A stretch of 64,000 nucleotides of DNA from Allolobophora icterica (lineage: Eukaryota > Annelida > Clitellata > Crassiclitellata > Lumbricidae). Shown piece after piece: positions 1 to 12,568 of the stretch (position 1 is the first letter of the stretch; every line of letters begins with the position of its first letter). The notes beneath the pieces are model-generated. The model saw only the letters and a list, made by a program, of their open reading frames with translations. It searched no databases and had not been told where the DNA came from. The DNA is taken from positions 3,936,405 through 4,000,404 of the forward strand of contig OY744616.1 of NCBI GenBank assembly GCA_963556255.1. Reading direction: 5' to 3'. The translations under genes were made by a program, and so were the position numbers.

Positions 1-169
1 ATGCGTTTATGACATTGTAATGTAACTCTCCAAATTCTCTCACCGCTGCACAGATGTATTTTGCCTAGAACCCAATGTAAGTCCGCGAGTTTGCTTTCCT
101 TTATAGGGCGATTATTAAACTTAAAAGAGGTGTTGAATTATTCTGAACAGTTCTCACTTTTTTTATGCT
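1..169. other. Window edge, no gene seen
   Basis: Low-complexity-free flank before the first dispersed repeat copy. I see no open frame, RNA gene or named repeat here. Confidence 0.4.
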
Positions 170-1060
170 ATAATGCAGCACTTACCCTTAGTTGCTGATT
201 GGCTATTTGTCGCTTTACGACACGGTGTCATAACAAAGACCATCAGCGTTGCCCTCCTCCTTTCTTCAGGCTTGGGACTGGCACTGTCAGTGTAGTGCCA
301 GTGACGAATTTCCATCGGCTGCACGCGTTTTAAATTATACGTGCGTTTCAAAGTTGCTAATAGCTTCGGTTGAAAGAGTTTTAGGCATGGGTGTCTAAAT
401 AGAGCACTGTAGCATTCATCGTTTTGACGACTTCTTGTGTCTGCTATGACCAGTGATCAGTGGTGTAGTGGGGCGGGAACGCGGGGGAACGCCGTTCCCG
501 CACTTTTTTCCATTCTTACCTACCAAAGATTGCACTTTTTGCTACAGTTGCTACTTCAATTTCCAGGCGTTCCCCCACTTCATTTTTTAGGACTAGACCA
601 CTGGCAGTGATGATGATGACCTACCTGACCTTAGTCGTTTCATTACGATTCTCGACTATGATTTCACTTGAACGACCATCGATCAATGCCTTTTGCAATT
701 TGAAGACGACGCTATAGAAGTCATTACATTAGTTTACATTAGATTACGTTACTTAACATATTTTGGCTACTACGGCCGTTAACGTTGACCTCATCTGACC
801 TTAGCAGGTCTATTGACCTGGCGTTGTTGCCGAAGTTGAACGCAAGTGAGATAGAGCGTATAAATAGCAGAATGAGAAAACGTTTTAAAGGTGTCGAACA
901 CAGTTGCGTCGGTATCACCAGAGTTTCTAACATTCAGTGTGTTTAACGACATCTTGAGACAACCAGAGCAGATATGTCTGCGTATAATTTAAATCTTTGA
1001 CGCCATCAAGTTTTTGAGATGTTTCTCTCCTTAAAAATCAGAAACCTCTCAACCCTCCTC
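170..1060 (+). repeat. Long copy of the dispersed GGCACTACC/AAGGTGTC repeat family
   Basis: This stretch aligns by eye, with many substitutions, to 44000-44660. Shared landmarks in order are TTTGTCGCTTTACGACAC, GGCTTGGGACTGGCACT, GTCTAAATAGAGCATTG, TTTGCAATTTGAAGACGACG, GGCTACTACGGCCGTTAACG and CGTATAATTTAAATCTTTGA. The same modules recur singly or in pairs through the window, in both orientations. A 146-bp hAT-type MITE (458-603) interrupts this copy. I do not recognise the family and see no coding capacity in it. Confidence 0.7.
458..603. mobile_element. hAT-type MITE (146 bp)
   Basis: The ends are imperfect inverted repeats (CAGTGGTGTAG at the left, CTAGACCACTG at the right). They are flanked by an almost perfect 8-bp duplication, CCAGTGAT (450-457) and GCAGTGAT (604-611). 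The CAG...CTG termini and 8-bp duplication are hAT hallmarks. No coding capacity. The internal text about 'cccccact' resembles the MITE at 58207-58528. Confidence 0.7.
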
Positions 1061-1889
1061 GGATTAAAGAGGAGGGCGACGCTAATCATCCTTGTAATGA
1101 CACAGTGTCGTTAAAAAGGAATTAATCAACCAAAATCGATATTCGATTAGACAAACCACAAATCGCATTCTGCTGTACGAACGTTGAGAACTGTGAAAAA
1201 TAATTTTTCATATCAACGTCAACGGCCTTTCATGCCGCAAGATGTCGTTAAAGTCTTGATCCAACTAATCGATATCCCGCCAACAGACAGTTCTACCTCG
1301 ATAGACACCAATAAGTGTACTGCTGAACGAATGTATTTGGAAAACAGTTGCCCTTTGAGAAATTCTCATAAATAGGGTAGAATCAAGGAAAACACAAGAA
1401 CCAAAAGGCAGTGAAACGAAATCGATCTAACATTTCTATAAGGCTGAAGAAAATGCAGTTGCATTAATTTATAATTTCTATAGTAGTGTCTGACATGCGC
1501 TTCATATACAGTATATGCCTGATGGCACGAGTATTTCTTTCATGACTAGCAAATAACTGGCTGTATGAACAAAGAACCAATCAATGAATAAATCAATACT
1601 TTATTGAAACCATAATTCAATCAACATAATTTTGGCAGTCATGTTCAATGACGTCAAGGGTAAACCCAAATGAGCATAATTATTGTTCCGCTAGCATTGT
1701 TCCGCCTTAGTTACATCAATCATTTATCAGACGGTATGTTAGGTCAATCATATTATGACTTAATACATTTACAAGCAATCCTCTGATTATGGTGGTCACG
1801 CAAAGAGCAAAAGTCACTTCAAGCAGGGTTATTTCAAAGAGTAAACTGCACGCAATGAAAGAAAAAAACATGAGAAAATAAACACAGCA
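1061..1889. other. Intergenic, no gene seen
   Basis: The only structure I recognise is a reverse-oriented piece of the dispersed repeat module at about 1066-1115 (GAGGAGGGCGACGCTAATCA followed by GACACAGTGTCGTTAA). The short open frames here lack any recognisable domain. Confidence 0.4.
1600..1605 (-). terminator. Candidate poly(A) signal of gene A
   Basis: AATAAA on the minus strand, about 490 nt downstream of the gene A stop codon at 2093. It is one of few such hexamers in this AT-rich flank, so the assignment is tentative. Confidence 0.25.
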
Positions 1890-2092
1890 ACACACGCACA
1901 GAATTAACGTCAGCTCAACTCAGATACATTAATGCGACTGGAACATTCTGTAGACACTTCTTCAACAAGGGCAGACAAAAATGTTATGTGTGAGGGACTG
2001 CGAAGGACATGGTCTACCGTAGGTGCTTATATAAGCCGAATCTAAGAAAAAAAGTCGCAAATGTTTCGTATTCATGGTTGCCTGTCTCGCGG

Positions 2093-5000
2093 TTAGTTTT
2101 CCTTCAGTGTCAAAATTTCCACACTTGAAGAATTAAGCACAATGAGCTGCTTTTTCTTTCTGTCGTATAGCATCCCAGAAATAGGGTTCGTCAACTGATA
2201 AATTGGATACCAGTTTAGAGTTTTCAGATCAAATAGATATATTTTCCTCTTGTCTTTTACAGTCGCAATGAGAATGTTGCTGTCTGTATCCAGAAACAAG
2301 TACAGCAATCCTTCTTCTTTGAACGTAAACTGACCGATAATTTGCCCATCAGAGCTTAGGAAACTTACAAACTGTCCAGATTTATTGTACAAGCTGTGTC
2401 TGAGGACGAATTCTCCGTTAGGTTTCTGAATGACGCTGAGAGATTTCATTAAGTCGAGGTCGTTGGGAAGTGAAACAAATCTCACAAGTTTCTCGTCTTG
2501 ATCGTAAATGTCCAAACGCAAAGCCCAGTCGAAAAGCCTCAGAACGAGTAGATGATTATCACTGGCTACTGACAGTCTGACATAAAGACCTAATTTACAC
2601 AACACTTTATCAACTTTATTGTTATAAATGTCAATCTTCAAGATGCAACTCTCAAATATGTCAGTAGCGTATAAGATGCCTGTGTTTTCAATGCCAACCA
2701 TGTAGATAGGCCATAAAATATATCTTACAATAGTAATCATCAGAAGATCGTGCGGAATGCTATCGTCGTAAGCTAGTATAAGTTCAGATCGTGTATTGAA
2801 TAAGACACAGAACAGATAGATGAGCTCGTTTGCTTTGGCCATATTCAGCACATGTCCACAGTGAGCTGCATCAAACATTGAGACAGAACCGATGGTGTAT
2901 ACTGCAATTGAAAACAATACACAGTACTGTATTAAATCGTTTCTAGAAGTAACAAATCGTCTCAGTCGGGGAGGAGGATAGAGTAATGGTAACGCTCATG
3001 ACCAGGAGAGCATTAGATCGCGGTTCGATACCCGTAACCCCCTCTAGGGCGGCGCCTTGCATGGCTGCCAAACCGTGTGTTTAATTAAGATCTTGATTGT
3101 ACTGTCATGTTTCAATGTAATCTTACTGCGTTTGTCAGTTGAATTAATAAACAAGATTATTACAGTTGGGATTGGGTCTGGAATTCAAATGCTTGGTTGT
3201 TACTTATCAAAATAAAAGCTGTTCCATGGCTGTTGTAATCGAGTATCAACCGCAATATAATTTAATATGCAGGAGCATACAGCAAAGAGATGCTTCTGAA
3301 AGCGAAGTGCAGTTTTCGTGGGATTTGGACCTAGCAAGATTTTTGCAGTTAAATTAGAAGCAAATGGACTCGCCTGTACGGAACATGTTCTACCACCAAC
3401 CAAATACTAGAACTGGTGTCTGAAGTATTTTCCAGGCACCGAATCGTACAGAATTACGAGGGATTACATTTGTAGAGAGCACGCACGAATCTCGTACTAG
3501 TAACACTTGCAGTATTTACGAACATTGTTTCCTATCGTGTCGCCTTTATAATCTAACGACGGCTCTTTACTTTAACTTCCGTTTGTGCGGGACGCCGTGC
3601 CTTGCGCTCGGCCGCTCGGAGTGATTTTGTTGTTCTCTATGCCCGTAATGCTATGGCGCAGCGTAGGGCTTTCTTCGTGGTGGGTCCTACCGTCTGGAAT
3701 GACCTCCCCTTTTCACTTCGCTCCCTCCCTAGGGACCTCTTAGATACTTTCTGTGGCCTTCTTAAGACCTTTCTCTTTGACCGGGCCTGGGTAGGGAGCG
3801 CCACTGAGTATAGATTTCTTGAAGGGGCGCTATATGTTTATTATGTATAAATAGAGCATCATTTCAGGGAGCGTAGAGTAGTTCCTGAGTAGTTTCTTTG
3901 AATAGGCGCTTCATAAATATATTATAATTATGGTTGCAATTAGAGAAAAGTAAATTTATGTCGCTATTGTGTTAGCGCGTTCTTCTGTCCTTGTCAATTA
4001 AAATGAATCGACCACAACATAATTCAGTAAGCAGAGACAAACCTCATTGGACTGATCTTTAATCGGCGTTCAATAGTCTACTATGCTACTCCATCATGGT
4101 GCGAATAAATTGTTCAGTTCTCATGTTCAACCGCTGTCCAAAGTCAGGTCGCTATGTCGTAAGGTAGATAGATTAGCCAGAATACCAAAACCCTATAATA
4201 TTATATTCTAAGTAGCATTCAGTTATTTTTAGTAGATTTCGGAAGTATACCTTCTGATGTTTTCGTTGAAATAGTCGTCATCGGGATGGTGGATGTCTTT
4301 GCGATTTCAGAGGCTTCTGTCGTTGCTTGAGAGTTTTTGTTTGTGACTGTAGTGAGACGTCTTGCGGTAGACATTGGAGTTGTCGTGTAGAGTGTAGTGC
4401 TAGGATCTTGTGTAGTTTTACTGCTACCGGTTGCTTCTACTGATGATTCATCTGCAGTGTGTGATGAAACTCGAGTGTTTGTTGCCAATGGTGCTGCAGT
4501 TGGTGAAGTCGCTAAAGTAGGTTGAGTGTTTGAATCGGTTTCTTTGTCAGTGATCTTCGGTGTCGTTGATCTTTCATGTACCAAGTCTTTGGTCGTTGTT
4601 CCAAAGCAACTGTTCGACAACTGACAGTTTCCATAATTCAGGTACTCTTGGTCACCTACAGCAATGCAGCACATATATAGGCTTACATTCGCAAAAATAT
4701 TTTCCATCTCAAAAACATAAAAGTACAAGACACAATACACCCTTACTCTGACATGGACATAATGGCTTATTCTGTAACACGTTCAATACATCGATCTCAT
4801 GATCTTTTGATCGTTAGCGCGCGATAAAAACTTATTTTCGTGATCGCCTTAAATACAGAAATGAACACCAAGGCATACAATGAATTGCGACAAGATTCTG
4901 CCCTTTTCCAATTAATTAATGCCTTTGAGGGTTTAGGTTATTGGTCAAGGCAATCTTTTAAACTCAAAACAAGTTAATAAAAACCAAATTCACCTCAGAT

Positions 5001-5112
5001 TACGATAAAGCAGTGTCTTCAAAGACAAACAAAACCTTTTCTACTTACCGACTGTCAGCCTGAAGAAGACGATGATTAAGAAAATAGGCGCAATACGAAA
5101 AACTGTGAACAT
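2093..5112 (-). CDS. Gene A: secreted Thr/Ser-rich NHL-like beta-propeller protein
   Basis: Three coding exons on the minus strand: 5112-5049 (ATG plus a hydrophobic signal peptide; donor GTAAGT), 4655-4251 (acceptor TGTAG, donor GTATAC) and 2901-2093 (acceptor TTGCAG). All junctions are phase 1. The splice predicts 425 aa. Residues 1-22 are a signal peptide. Exon 2 begins with DQEYLNYGNCQLSNSC, a two-cysteine motif, and continues as about 120 residues dominated by Thr, Ser and Ala, a likely O-glycosylated stalk. Exon 3 carries propeller-like repeats with motifs such as LSVASDNHLLVL, LDIYDQD and VSFLSSDGQIIGQF, the pattern of invertebrate NHL-type propellers. No transmembrane helix or enzyme motif is visible; NKS and NSS sequons support secretion. 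Gene B is a tandem paralogue with the same intron phases. The function is unknown; a secreted binding or adhesion protein is only an inference. Confidence 0.8.
2966..3160 (+). mobile_element. tRNA-derived SINE, family 1
   Basis: The head has an A-box-like segment (GATAGAGTAATGGTAACGC) and a B box (GGTTCGATACC). It is followed by the family body GGCGGCGCCTTGCATGGCTG and the tail TTACTGCGTTTGTCAGTTGA. It lies in intron 2 of gene A, antisense to the gene. A close copy is at 45434-45712; a second subfamily is at 42486-42735 and 56344-56612. Confidence 0.8.
3545..3850 (+). mobile_element. L2/CR1-like LINE, 3'-end fragment
   Basis: The plus-strand frame reads the conserved C-terminal signature of L2/CR1 ORF2 (RRAFFVVGPTVWNDLPFSLR, then LLKTFLFDRAW), followed by the typical 3' sequence GAAGGGGCGCTATAT. 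It is 5'-truncated, with no RT domain, and lies in intron 2 of gene A. Confidence 0.75.
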
Positions 5113-5270
5113 TTTGTCAGACGACTTTTTAGCATAAGGCGTACTGCGAAATAAAGTGCGAATCCTTAACTTTGCAAATCGCTGGCGTTCAATATCAATT
5201 TATTTAAGACGTTCACGATCGAAGTCTTTAACTTCGACTGATTCTATTTCGCTGCAGTTTCTGGTGTATA
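5113..5270 (-). promoter_or_regulatory. Conserved upstream block of gene A
   Basis: The segment immediately upstream of the gene A start shares short blocks with the segment upstream of gene B (14691-14820). They include, on the plus strand, CGCTGGCGTTC, TTAAGACGTTCACGAT and ACTGATTCTA at similar spacing. An AT-rich TTAAATAAATTG (minus strand) could serve as a TATA-like element, but no start site can be fixed. Conservation may simply reflect shared ancestry. Confidence 0.35.
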
Positions 5271-7269
5271 TTGTATTGAAAAACAAAGAATCTTTCAATC
5301 GAGTGAAAAATAATCTCCGTATTTGAGTAGATAGCAAAGCGAATGCCAACAATATTCACTTTTAGTCAAATTAAAAGCAGGCGACACAATAGGCCTATTC
5401 ACGTTCAGTCAAAAAAAATTAAAAGCACGCGACACTGAAAATGAACAAGAAGATAATTGTAATATGAAATATAAGATATTTCAAAATCTGCGTTGTTTCT
5501 TAGTTGTGTGAGATATGCTGTTATAAAAAAATCGTTTCCTTCCAGACAATTCTCAATGTCGTCATAGCGTTGATATGATACGTAGATCCGAATTTATAGT
5601 GCGCTCTATCCCGGGGCTTGATACGCGTGCAACTGAGGCCACAAGAGTTGATATCAATTTGCGAAATGATTCAAATTGATGAAAACCAAGAACTATGGCG
5701 TCAATTTTTCTGTCGATGGCAAGTGAACTTGGTGCCGACAGAGACAATATGGTAGCCTAAATGGTAGGCCTAATCTTACGGACTGATCGCCGATTTTGAT
5801 CTGCTTACGGCTTGGATTTTCTGTGCCATCGGTTGACACCGGCCCAATAGAAGTTACCAGTGACACTTGTCATAAATGACAATTCCTGAAACTTGAGGAA
5901 GATTAATCTTGTAGCCTACTAGAACCGAAAGTTACGTGTTCATAGATTTTCTTTCAACTATCTGTGAAAAGCCTGGTTCCTGTCAATTAACTTTCGTAAA
6001 CTGGCAAATTCAAGAAATTAAGAAATTCAAAATCGAACATGAAATTCAGCTTGAATTCGAGATTAAAGAAATAAATCTAACAACAATGGTATTTATTAAG
6101 GTTAAAACTTTGGAGTAGATGTGTAAGGGGTGGCAACAAATAACTTGTAATTGGGATGGAAGATGTTGTTCTCACCTCTTCCCCGTGTCAGTCACTATGG
6201 CATCCAAGATGAGGCTATGGCCTACAAGCAACACAATGGCTCTATCAAGTCTCCTGTCAACCGGTCTAGACAGCCCGGTTAGCTCCCTACTAGCCGGAAA
6301 GCTATCACGTGGCTTCTACAAAACTTTTACATTCAGGACACCGTGTCTGAGTACTCAGCCAGGACCAAGACCAAAGGAGAGTCCATGCGAACCATACGCC
6401 GTGAACAGTGACCCGTAGGGTAAGTTATGCGGCCCACATATGATTGTCACGAGGTGAAGGCCCATAGAAATTCTAACACATCGTTGTCCAGTGGTAAACC
6501 ATAGGTCGTTGTTGGTCGGGCAAAGTTCCAGTCACCCGCCTGGGGTGCGGAGACTGCATTGAAACTTCTGCCATCAGAGATTTGGCTTCTTGTAAAAGTA
6601 TTAGTTCTTTGTTGCATAAAACAGTGCAAGTATTGTTTTACTGTTTAAACTTATTCCCGATCAACGACACCAATTATAATTGCCAAGGCAAGCATTAATA
6701 CGAATTCGCTATGTTAGCACAGATCACGCCAAAGGCAACGACAGCCCTAAACTTAATAACTTTGCAAATTTCAAGTGTGTTGACTCGTACATTGCGACTT
6801 TGAGAGATTCTTGAGAGACTTTAAACAAGTTTTCTATAGAAATTACACTTTCTATTAAGTAGTGATTCTTATAAATCTCGGCAGTTGGTGAGAGTCCTAA
6901 TTCGTTAGAATAACCAGAATCTGTCACATCCTAAGAGTGTTGTAAAAGAATAGTTATGGGTAGGATGTTAACTTTCGTCCAGATATTCTTAAACCCCATT
7001 GAAACGTCTGATAATGACGGCCATTTGTGCGCAAGTTTGGCAAAATGTCCTTTCTGAGAGAGAATTCTTGCTTTTCACCGGTAGTCACGCCTTTCCACCG
7101 CTGTCCACATCCTCCCCTCCATGTGTTCCTTCTACACTCACGCCGCCATCCTATCTTTGTCTCTCTTCCTTCTTCCGATATTCCGTACTTCCTTCTCGTC
7201 CATCCATACTTTCCTCACTTCTTACTTTCCATCATTCCTCCTTCTCTTTCCTTCCTCCCACCGATGTCT
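5271..7269. other. Upstream flank of gene A, no gene recognised
   Basis: It contains blocks shared with the flank of gene B (about 5516-5580 and 6720-6900). A stretch at about 6119-6640 has unusual composition but frequent stops in every frame. I recognise no domain. Confidence 0.4.
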
Positions 7270-7470
7270 CCAATGACTACGTGATTTTCTGACTTAATCA
7301 CTTCCTCTCCTATCCTTTCCATACCTCTTATGAGTCCTTCTTTCCATCTACACTCTTTTCTCTATTTTGACTCCGTTCCTCCCATCTCTTCTTCCACAGC
7401 TCCTTCATTCCATAATAACGATATTCCTCTTGCTCCGTTCGACAAAACAAGCTATAAGTTATTGATCAGC
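7000..7470 (+). repeat. Pyrimidine-rich tract
   Basis: Strongly C/T-biased sequence with irregular CTTCCTTC-type words, partly shared with 17320-17410 in the second duplication copy. The Pro/Ser-rich open frames read here are products of composition, not genes. Confidence 0.5.
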
Positions 7471-8100
7471 CTTCTTGCTCTCGTGTTATTTTCCCGAGGG
7501 CCAGAGTTTCTATGGGTCAATTGTGTCTAAATAGTATCAGTAACTTCGCCAGTGAAACAAAGGCTTATTCATACGAGTTACGTCAAGTTAGAGGAGTTCC
7601 CTAACTGATTCCGCATGAAGAGTAGCGACAGAAAAAGATAAGACAGAAAAACTGCTAGGACACGGTGCATTTAGGCTGAGATATATTATTGATAGAGGGT
7701 CGATTGCATTGCCTAGTGTAAGGTTTGGTCAAACGTCTAACCTGATATTTTAGCCACTGGCCAATCAGTTATATTTCAGAAAGGTAATTACTTGGAAATA
7801 CGATGTGAAAGTAGTGAGCTAAGTTCGCTCAGATTCAAAGATTTTGAAAAGGTTAACACTTTAGAAGAGTCATCTGAAATTTAAAAAAAACTACCTTGAC
7901 AATATTCATCTCCCAAAGAGGGACTGCTCAGTGGCAGCGTCAGTGTGTGCTGCTGCGAGTGCTGTCACCCGCCGTCTTAAACACCCTATCGTCGCAACTT
8001 GGCCCAGAGACTCTGAACAACCATGGGTATTCCATGCCACCTGTCAACTCTCGACGGCAATCCGTTGGTTCGGTTCTACGTGTGTGCGTGGGACGGCCAC

Positions 8101-8999
8101 TGGTGACTCTTCTAGTTTACTGTGCATTATTTTGCTAACTGAGACAGTGGTCAAGTTTCTAATGGCATTTAATTTAGTTAATTTTATTAAAGGGTCATTT
8201 TTCTTATCAAAGAGACAAAATATCTTTTTAGGGATTTGACTTTTCAGAAGCATACACTGAAATTTTACTTTAAGGAATGAGTATTTATTGATTGGCAGTA
8301 CAGCACTTGTTTCAAGGCAAAATAGAGAATACAAAAATATAAGATAAAAATACCTGATTACGCTATAACTCATGTTTAGACGATAATTTTTCTGTCCAAG
8401 ACTATTTGCTTCAGTGAGTAAAGGTGATGTCCTATAGTTAAATACTCGTACATAGACAACAAGTTTTTGGTCCAGCCTTGTGACACGCTCGATTCCTATA
8501 CAAGACACATAAGACTCTGTTTGTCAGTCAATTTCAACCTCAGGCAATGGATGACATTGAGGAAAATACTTTAGCAGAGTTAGTCCGATTAAAAGTGGTT
8601 CATAAACCGAGTTTTAAGAGCTAATTATAATGGACAGCTTCATTACATGTTCATGCAGGAAGGAGGTGAGCCATTCTATGAGTTTACCAAATACTTCTTA
8701 TGATGTTCGGAGTCGGGTTTGTAGCGAATTACAGTTAGAATAAATATGAACGCAAAAAACCATTTCATCCACATTTCAGATAGTATGAATATCTTATTAG
8801 CACACTGTCAGTTATAAATAATATTAAACAATGACGCCATTTAACGCATTAACTTTTAGATACGATCCTATTGGATGATCTCTCCGTTGAGAAACATTCG
8901 CGACAAGAACTCATTTAACGGAAATATTTGTCGGGAATCAACTAGTATTGTGCCTCGTCTATAGATATTTCTCATGATGTGCGTAACCTCTGCATTTAT
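8101..8999. other. Spacer between the duplicated units, no gene supported
   Basis: It lies between the upstream flank of gene A and the 3' flank of gene B. A minus-strand open frame of about 150 codons overlaps its left part but has no recognisable domain and is not conserved in the second copy, so I do not call it. Confidence 0.4.
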
Positions 9000-9193
9000 A
9001 TAACTAATCATCAAAATCAACGTCAGCTGAGCTCAGATATAATAAAGCGTCGCAATCAGTTGTAGACACTCTATAAGAAGTACCTGTTTGTAAAGATAAG
9101 ATTACGAGGGAGGTAACTGCATGGCCACAGGTTCTCATAAGTCGAGTCTAAGAAATGTCGCCAATGATTCAAATTCGCGGTTATCTTCGGCGA

Positions 9194-12100
9194 TTAGTAT
9201 TTGTTGAATGCCAAAATTTTCACACTGTTTATATGAAACAAAATGATCTGCTTTTTCTTTGCGTGGTAATTTCCTAAAGGATTTAGACGGAATAGGTTAT
9301 AGAACCAATGATGCTGTAATCGACCAATTTTACTCCCATGTAGACTTTTCGTGTCAAATAGATATAAATTTCCAAAGACATTTTCAGCCACCAAAAGATT
9401 ATTGTTGTCCGTGTCCCAAAACAACTCCACGATCTGCCAATATCGGGTTTCGCTGACAGCAAACTGACTGAAAATACTCCCATTAGCGCTTCTAAAACTT
9501 ACAACCTGTTCAGAGCTCTCTTCTGAACTGTTGGTGATGATGATACTAAGATCAGTAAGGTTCCAGTTTTCAGTATACTGGTCAAACATGTATACGTTCG
9601 CACTGTACATTTCGGCTGCAAAAGCAGTAGAGCGCCTATAGTCGTATTTATCATAAATCAATCGCACATCGGTGAAACCAACTGCTTCTCTGAGCATAAA
9701 CTGACTGATAATTTGCCCATCAGCGCTTAGGAAACTTACATACATGCCGTAACCATCTTTCAAGTTGTGACTGATGACGAATTCTCCATTTGGTTTCTGA
9801 ATGGCACGGAATGGATGTCTGAAGTCGTTCGGAAGTGAGACGTTTCTTACAAGATTTGCGTCTTGGTCGTAAATCTCCAAGTGCGGAAGATTTTCATAGA
9901 CTTTCAGCACCAGTAGATGATTATCATTGGCCACTGATAAACTGAACCAATCGCCTAATTCTGACAACCATTTCTCAACTTTATTGTTCAATATGTCTAT
10001 CTTCCAGATACATTTGCAATTTCCATCACCAATGTAGAAAGTATTTGTGTTTTCAATGCCAACCATATATAATGCAATGCCAACCGAAATATTTAAAGGT
10101 GGTTGAATCTCATCCATAATAGTCATCATTAGCAGATCGTGTGGAATGCTACGGTCGTACGCACTTACTTGTAGGCTTATAGTGAAATCGTCATGCCGAC
10201 CGGCACATAGAACGTAGTTGAGGTCATTTACCATGACCACACTGATAGGCAAACAAAGAGTTGTTTGAAACTCTGAGACCGAACTGACTGTGTATGCTGC
10301 AATTGAAAACAAGGAAAATTATTAAGACAAAGTGTGCCTAGAAATTGAAACCGTTGTAGTCAACTGGAACTGGAATATTTAATAGTCACGAAAATTCATA
10401 TAGTGGATCTTCAGAATAGTGAATACTCCATCGCTATTGTGACAAACCATAAAGCGAGATTATGATTCAATAGACAAATCACATCTAAAATGGATGTTCT
10501 TGAAAGCTAGGTTCAATTTCCTACTGCAAAACCTCAATAAGCTAGGCTATGCGTAGATATTCATCTATGGCGTGAAAAATGTCAGTTTCTAACGAAGTTC
10601 AAGTCCCGTCGCCACAGACTAACGCAAACGCATTAGCAATGAACCACAATATGACTACACTCAACAATACGTTAAGTTGCGTTAAGCTCATAATTATGGA
10701 AATGCATTCGGAATTTCACACTTTGAAAACATCGAATGATCAGCCGTCTTGCGTGCATTAACTACTATTGCCACTCTTTCAGTTATTCATTCTTTTCAGA
10801 ACCCTTTTAGAGCGACTGTCAGAGACATTTACCATAAGGCTAAAGAGAACAGCGTGGCGGCATTAAAATAGTTTAAGCGATTTTTGCTCTTTTACGGGCG
10901 TTATCGTCCAAAAGCTCTGAACACAGTGATAACTGCAGACGATAGATGGGAACATGTTCGTTGGACCCGTCTGTGTAGCCTACGTCAGTGTGACACCGTT
11001 GACAAATCTCAGTTTCTGAACATTGCTTGATTGATAGTGACAACAATCAGCATTCCAGCTAGCGTATACAGAGGGCTTTAGTTTAGTTCCTGTTGAGGTG
11101 GCGCTGTGTAAATGTGTAACAATATTTGTAGTCTCTAGTTTTCCGGTCCTAGATAGAAACTTATTTGAATCTGCCCTACTTACTAAATGTTTTTGTACTG
11201 AATCTCTTCGCCTCAAGCCAGATTTCATCATTCTTAGCCAGCAAGAGTATTCATGTACGAGGATGCGATATGTGTCACAAATAAACGAATTACCAGTCAG
11301 TTATCAGTTATATATGTTTACAGTGGCGTCTATCTCCCCCTAAGTCATTGGAGCAACTTCCCTTTCCCCCTCTTCTTCCCCTTCAACTTCCTTCCCCCTA
11401 AAATGGTGGCACACACACTGACAGATCTTTCCCTCCCCTATTTTTTGGATGGAGCATTTGCTCCAAGGTTTCTATGGTGTAGACGTCCCTGTAGGCCCCT
11501 GTGTTTATCGTAATGATCTAAAATCTCGAATACAGTAGATCTTCAAAGACCTTCAACACAGTAGATGATTATGTCATAGTTTAATTCGTAATGACATTTA
11601 GGCCTATAACTGTCATAATAATCTAACGCAGAAATAACGGCTGTGATTGGTTTTGCACTTGGAGCGGCGTTATGTAGATGTTTAATTACAAATACTCTAT
11701 AAAAAGCAAATAAGTGGGATTGGCGCCGTTGTAATGGGTGCCAGAATATATTAGGCGTCCTGATCTTGTTTCAGGATGTAATTTGTTACACGAGACGATA
11801 ATTATATTTATGACAATGTACAGCAACGTGCGTTGGTTTTAGTAAAGGATGCTATTAGGCCTACTTACTTACTTAATAAACTCGTGTGATCCGGACAGAA
11901 ATCCCAACTTGAAGCAAGTATCTTCCAGAAAACAATCGACATGACCGGTGGCTTGAATATTTTGTTCCGCCATTTAACAGGGAACACGCTAACTTGCTCT
12001 GAGAACGTTATCGACCTTCGACGATCTACCACGCTGCACAGTCTAAGAAGTCTCAACACAGAGTCACGTGTGAATTCCAGATGGGAACTTAATAACTGGA

Positions 12101-12489
12101 CTCATGATGTGCGCGCCAGTGTGATACCGGTGATATTTCTACCCGAAATAATCTGAACTCATCAGAATATTGTTTCTCCGCGGATGGACTTTTAAATCTG
12201 GATGACAACTAGCATCATTTCTATAGCGGAGAGAGCCTTTGATTATTTTCTGTTGGAGAGGCGCCTCATAAATGTCCAATAATAATTACAGTTACAAGTA
12301 GAGAAATGGAGAAGACAAATTTTGGCGATAAAGTGAATGAGGAACGTGTTTTTATATTTCCACCGCGCATGGCATTCAAGTCCCGCGTTTCACTTGAAAT
12401 TGTTCGTCGTCAGTTCATGCGAATCAACCACAACATAATACGATTAGCAGAGACACTCCTCAATGGACTGTTTTTAATCGACGTGGAAT

Positions 12490-12568
<79 letters not shown>

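Larger units (their letters stand above)
1890..8100. repeat. Tandem segmental duplication, copy 1 (gene A with flanks)
   Basis: Blocks here have ordered counterparts in 9000-18090: the 3' flank (about 1900-2090 with 9010-9190), all three coding exons of gene A, an intron-2 block (3890-4100 with 12240-12480), the upstream block (5130-5270 with 14710-14820), 5516-5580 with 15050-15135, about 6720-6900 with 15977-16170, and 7270-8100 with 17320-18090. Divergence is moderate and indels are common, so the duplication is not recent. Exact edges are not determined. Confidence 0.8.

Noticed and set aside
6119..6418. 99-codon plus-strand frame
   Set aside because: Alternative frames show peptide-like fragments but all are broken by stops, and nothing matches a known domain.
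8044..8508. 154-codon minus-strand frame with a hydrophobic stretch
   Set aside because: No recognisable domain. It crosses the edge of the duplicated block and is not preserved in the second copy; chance length is plausible.
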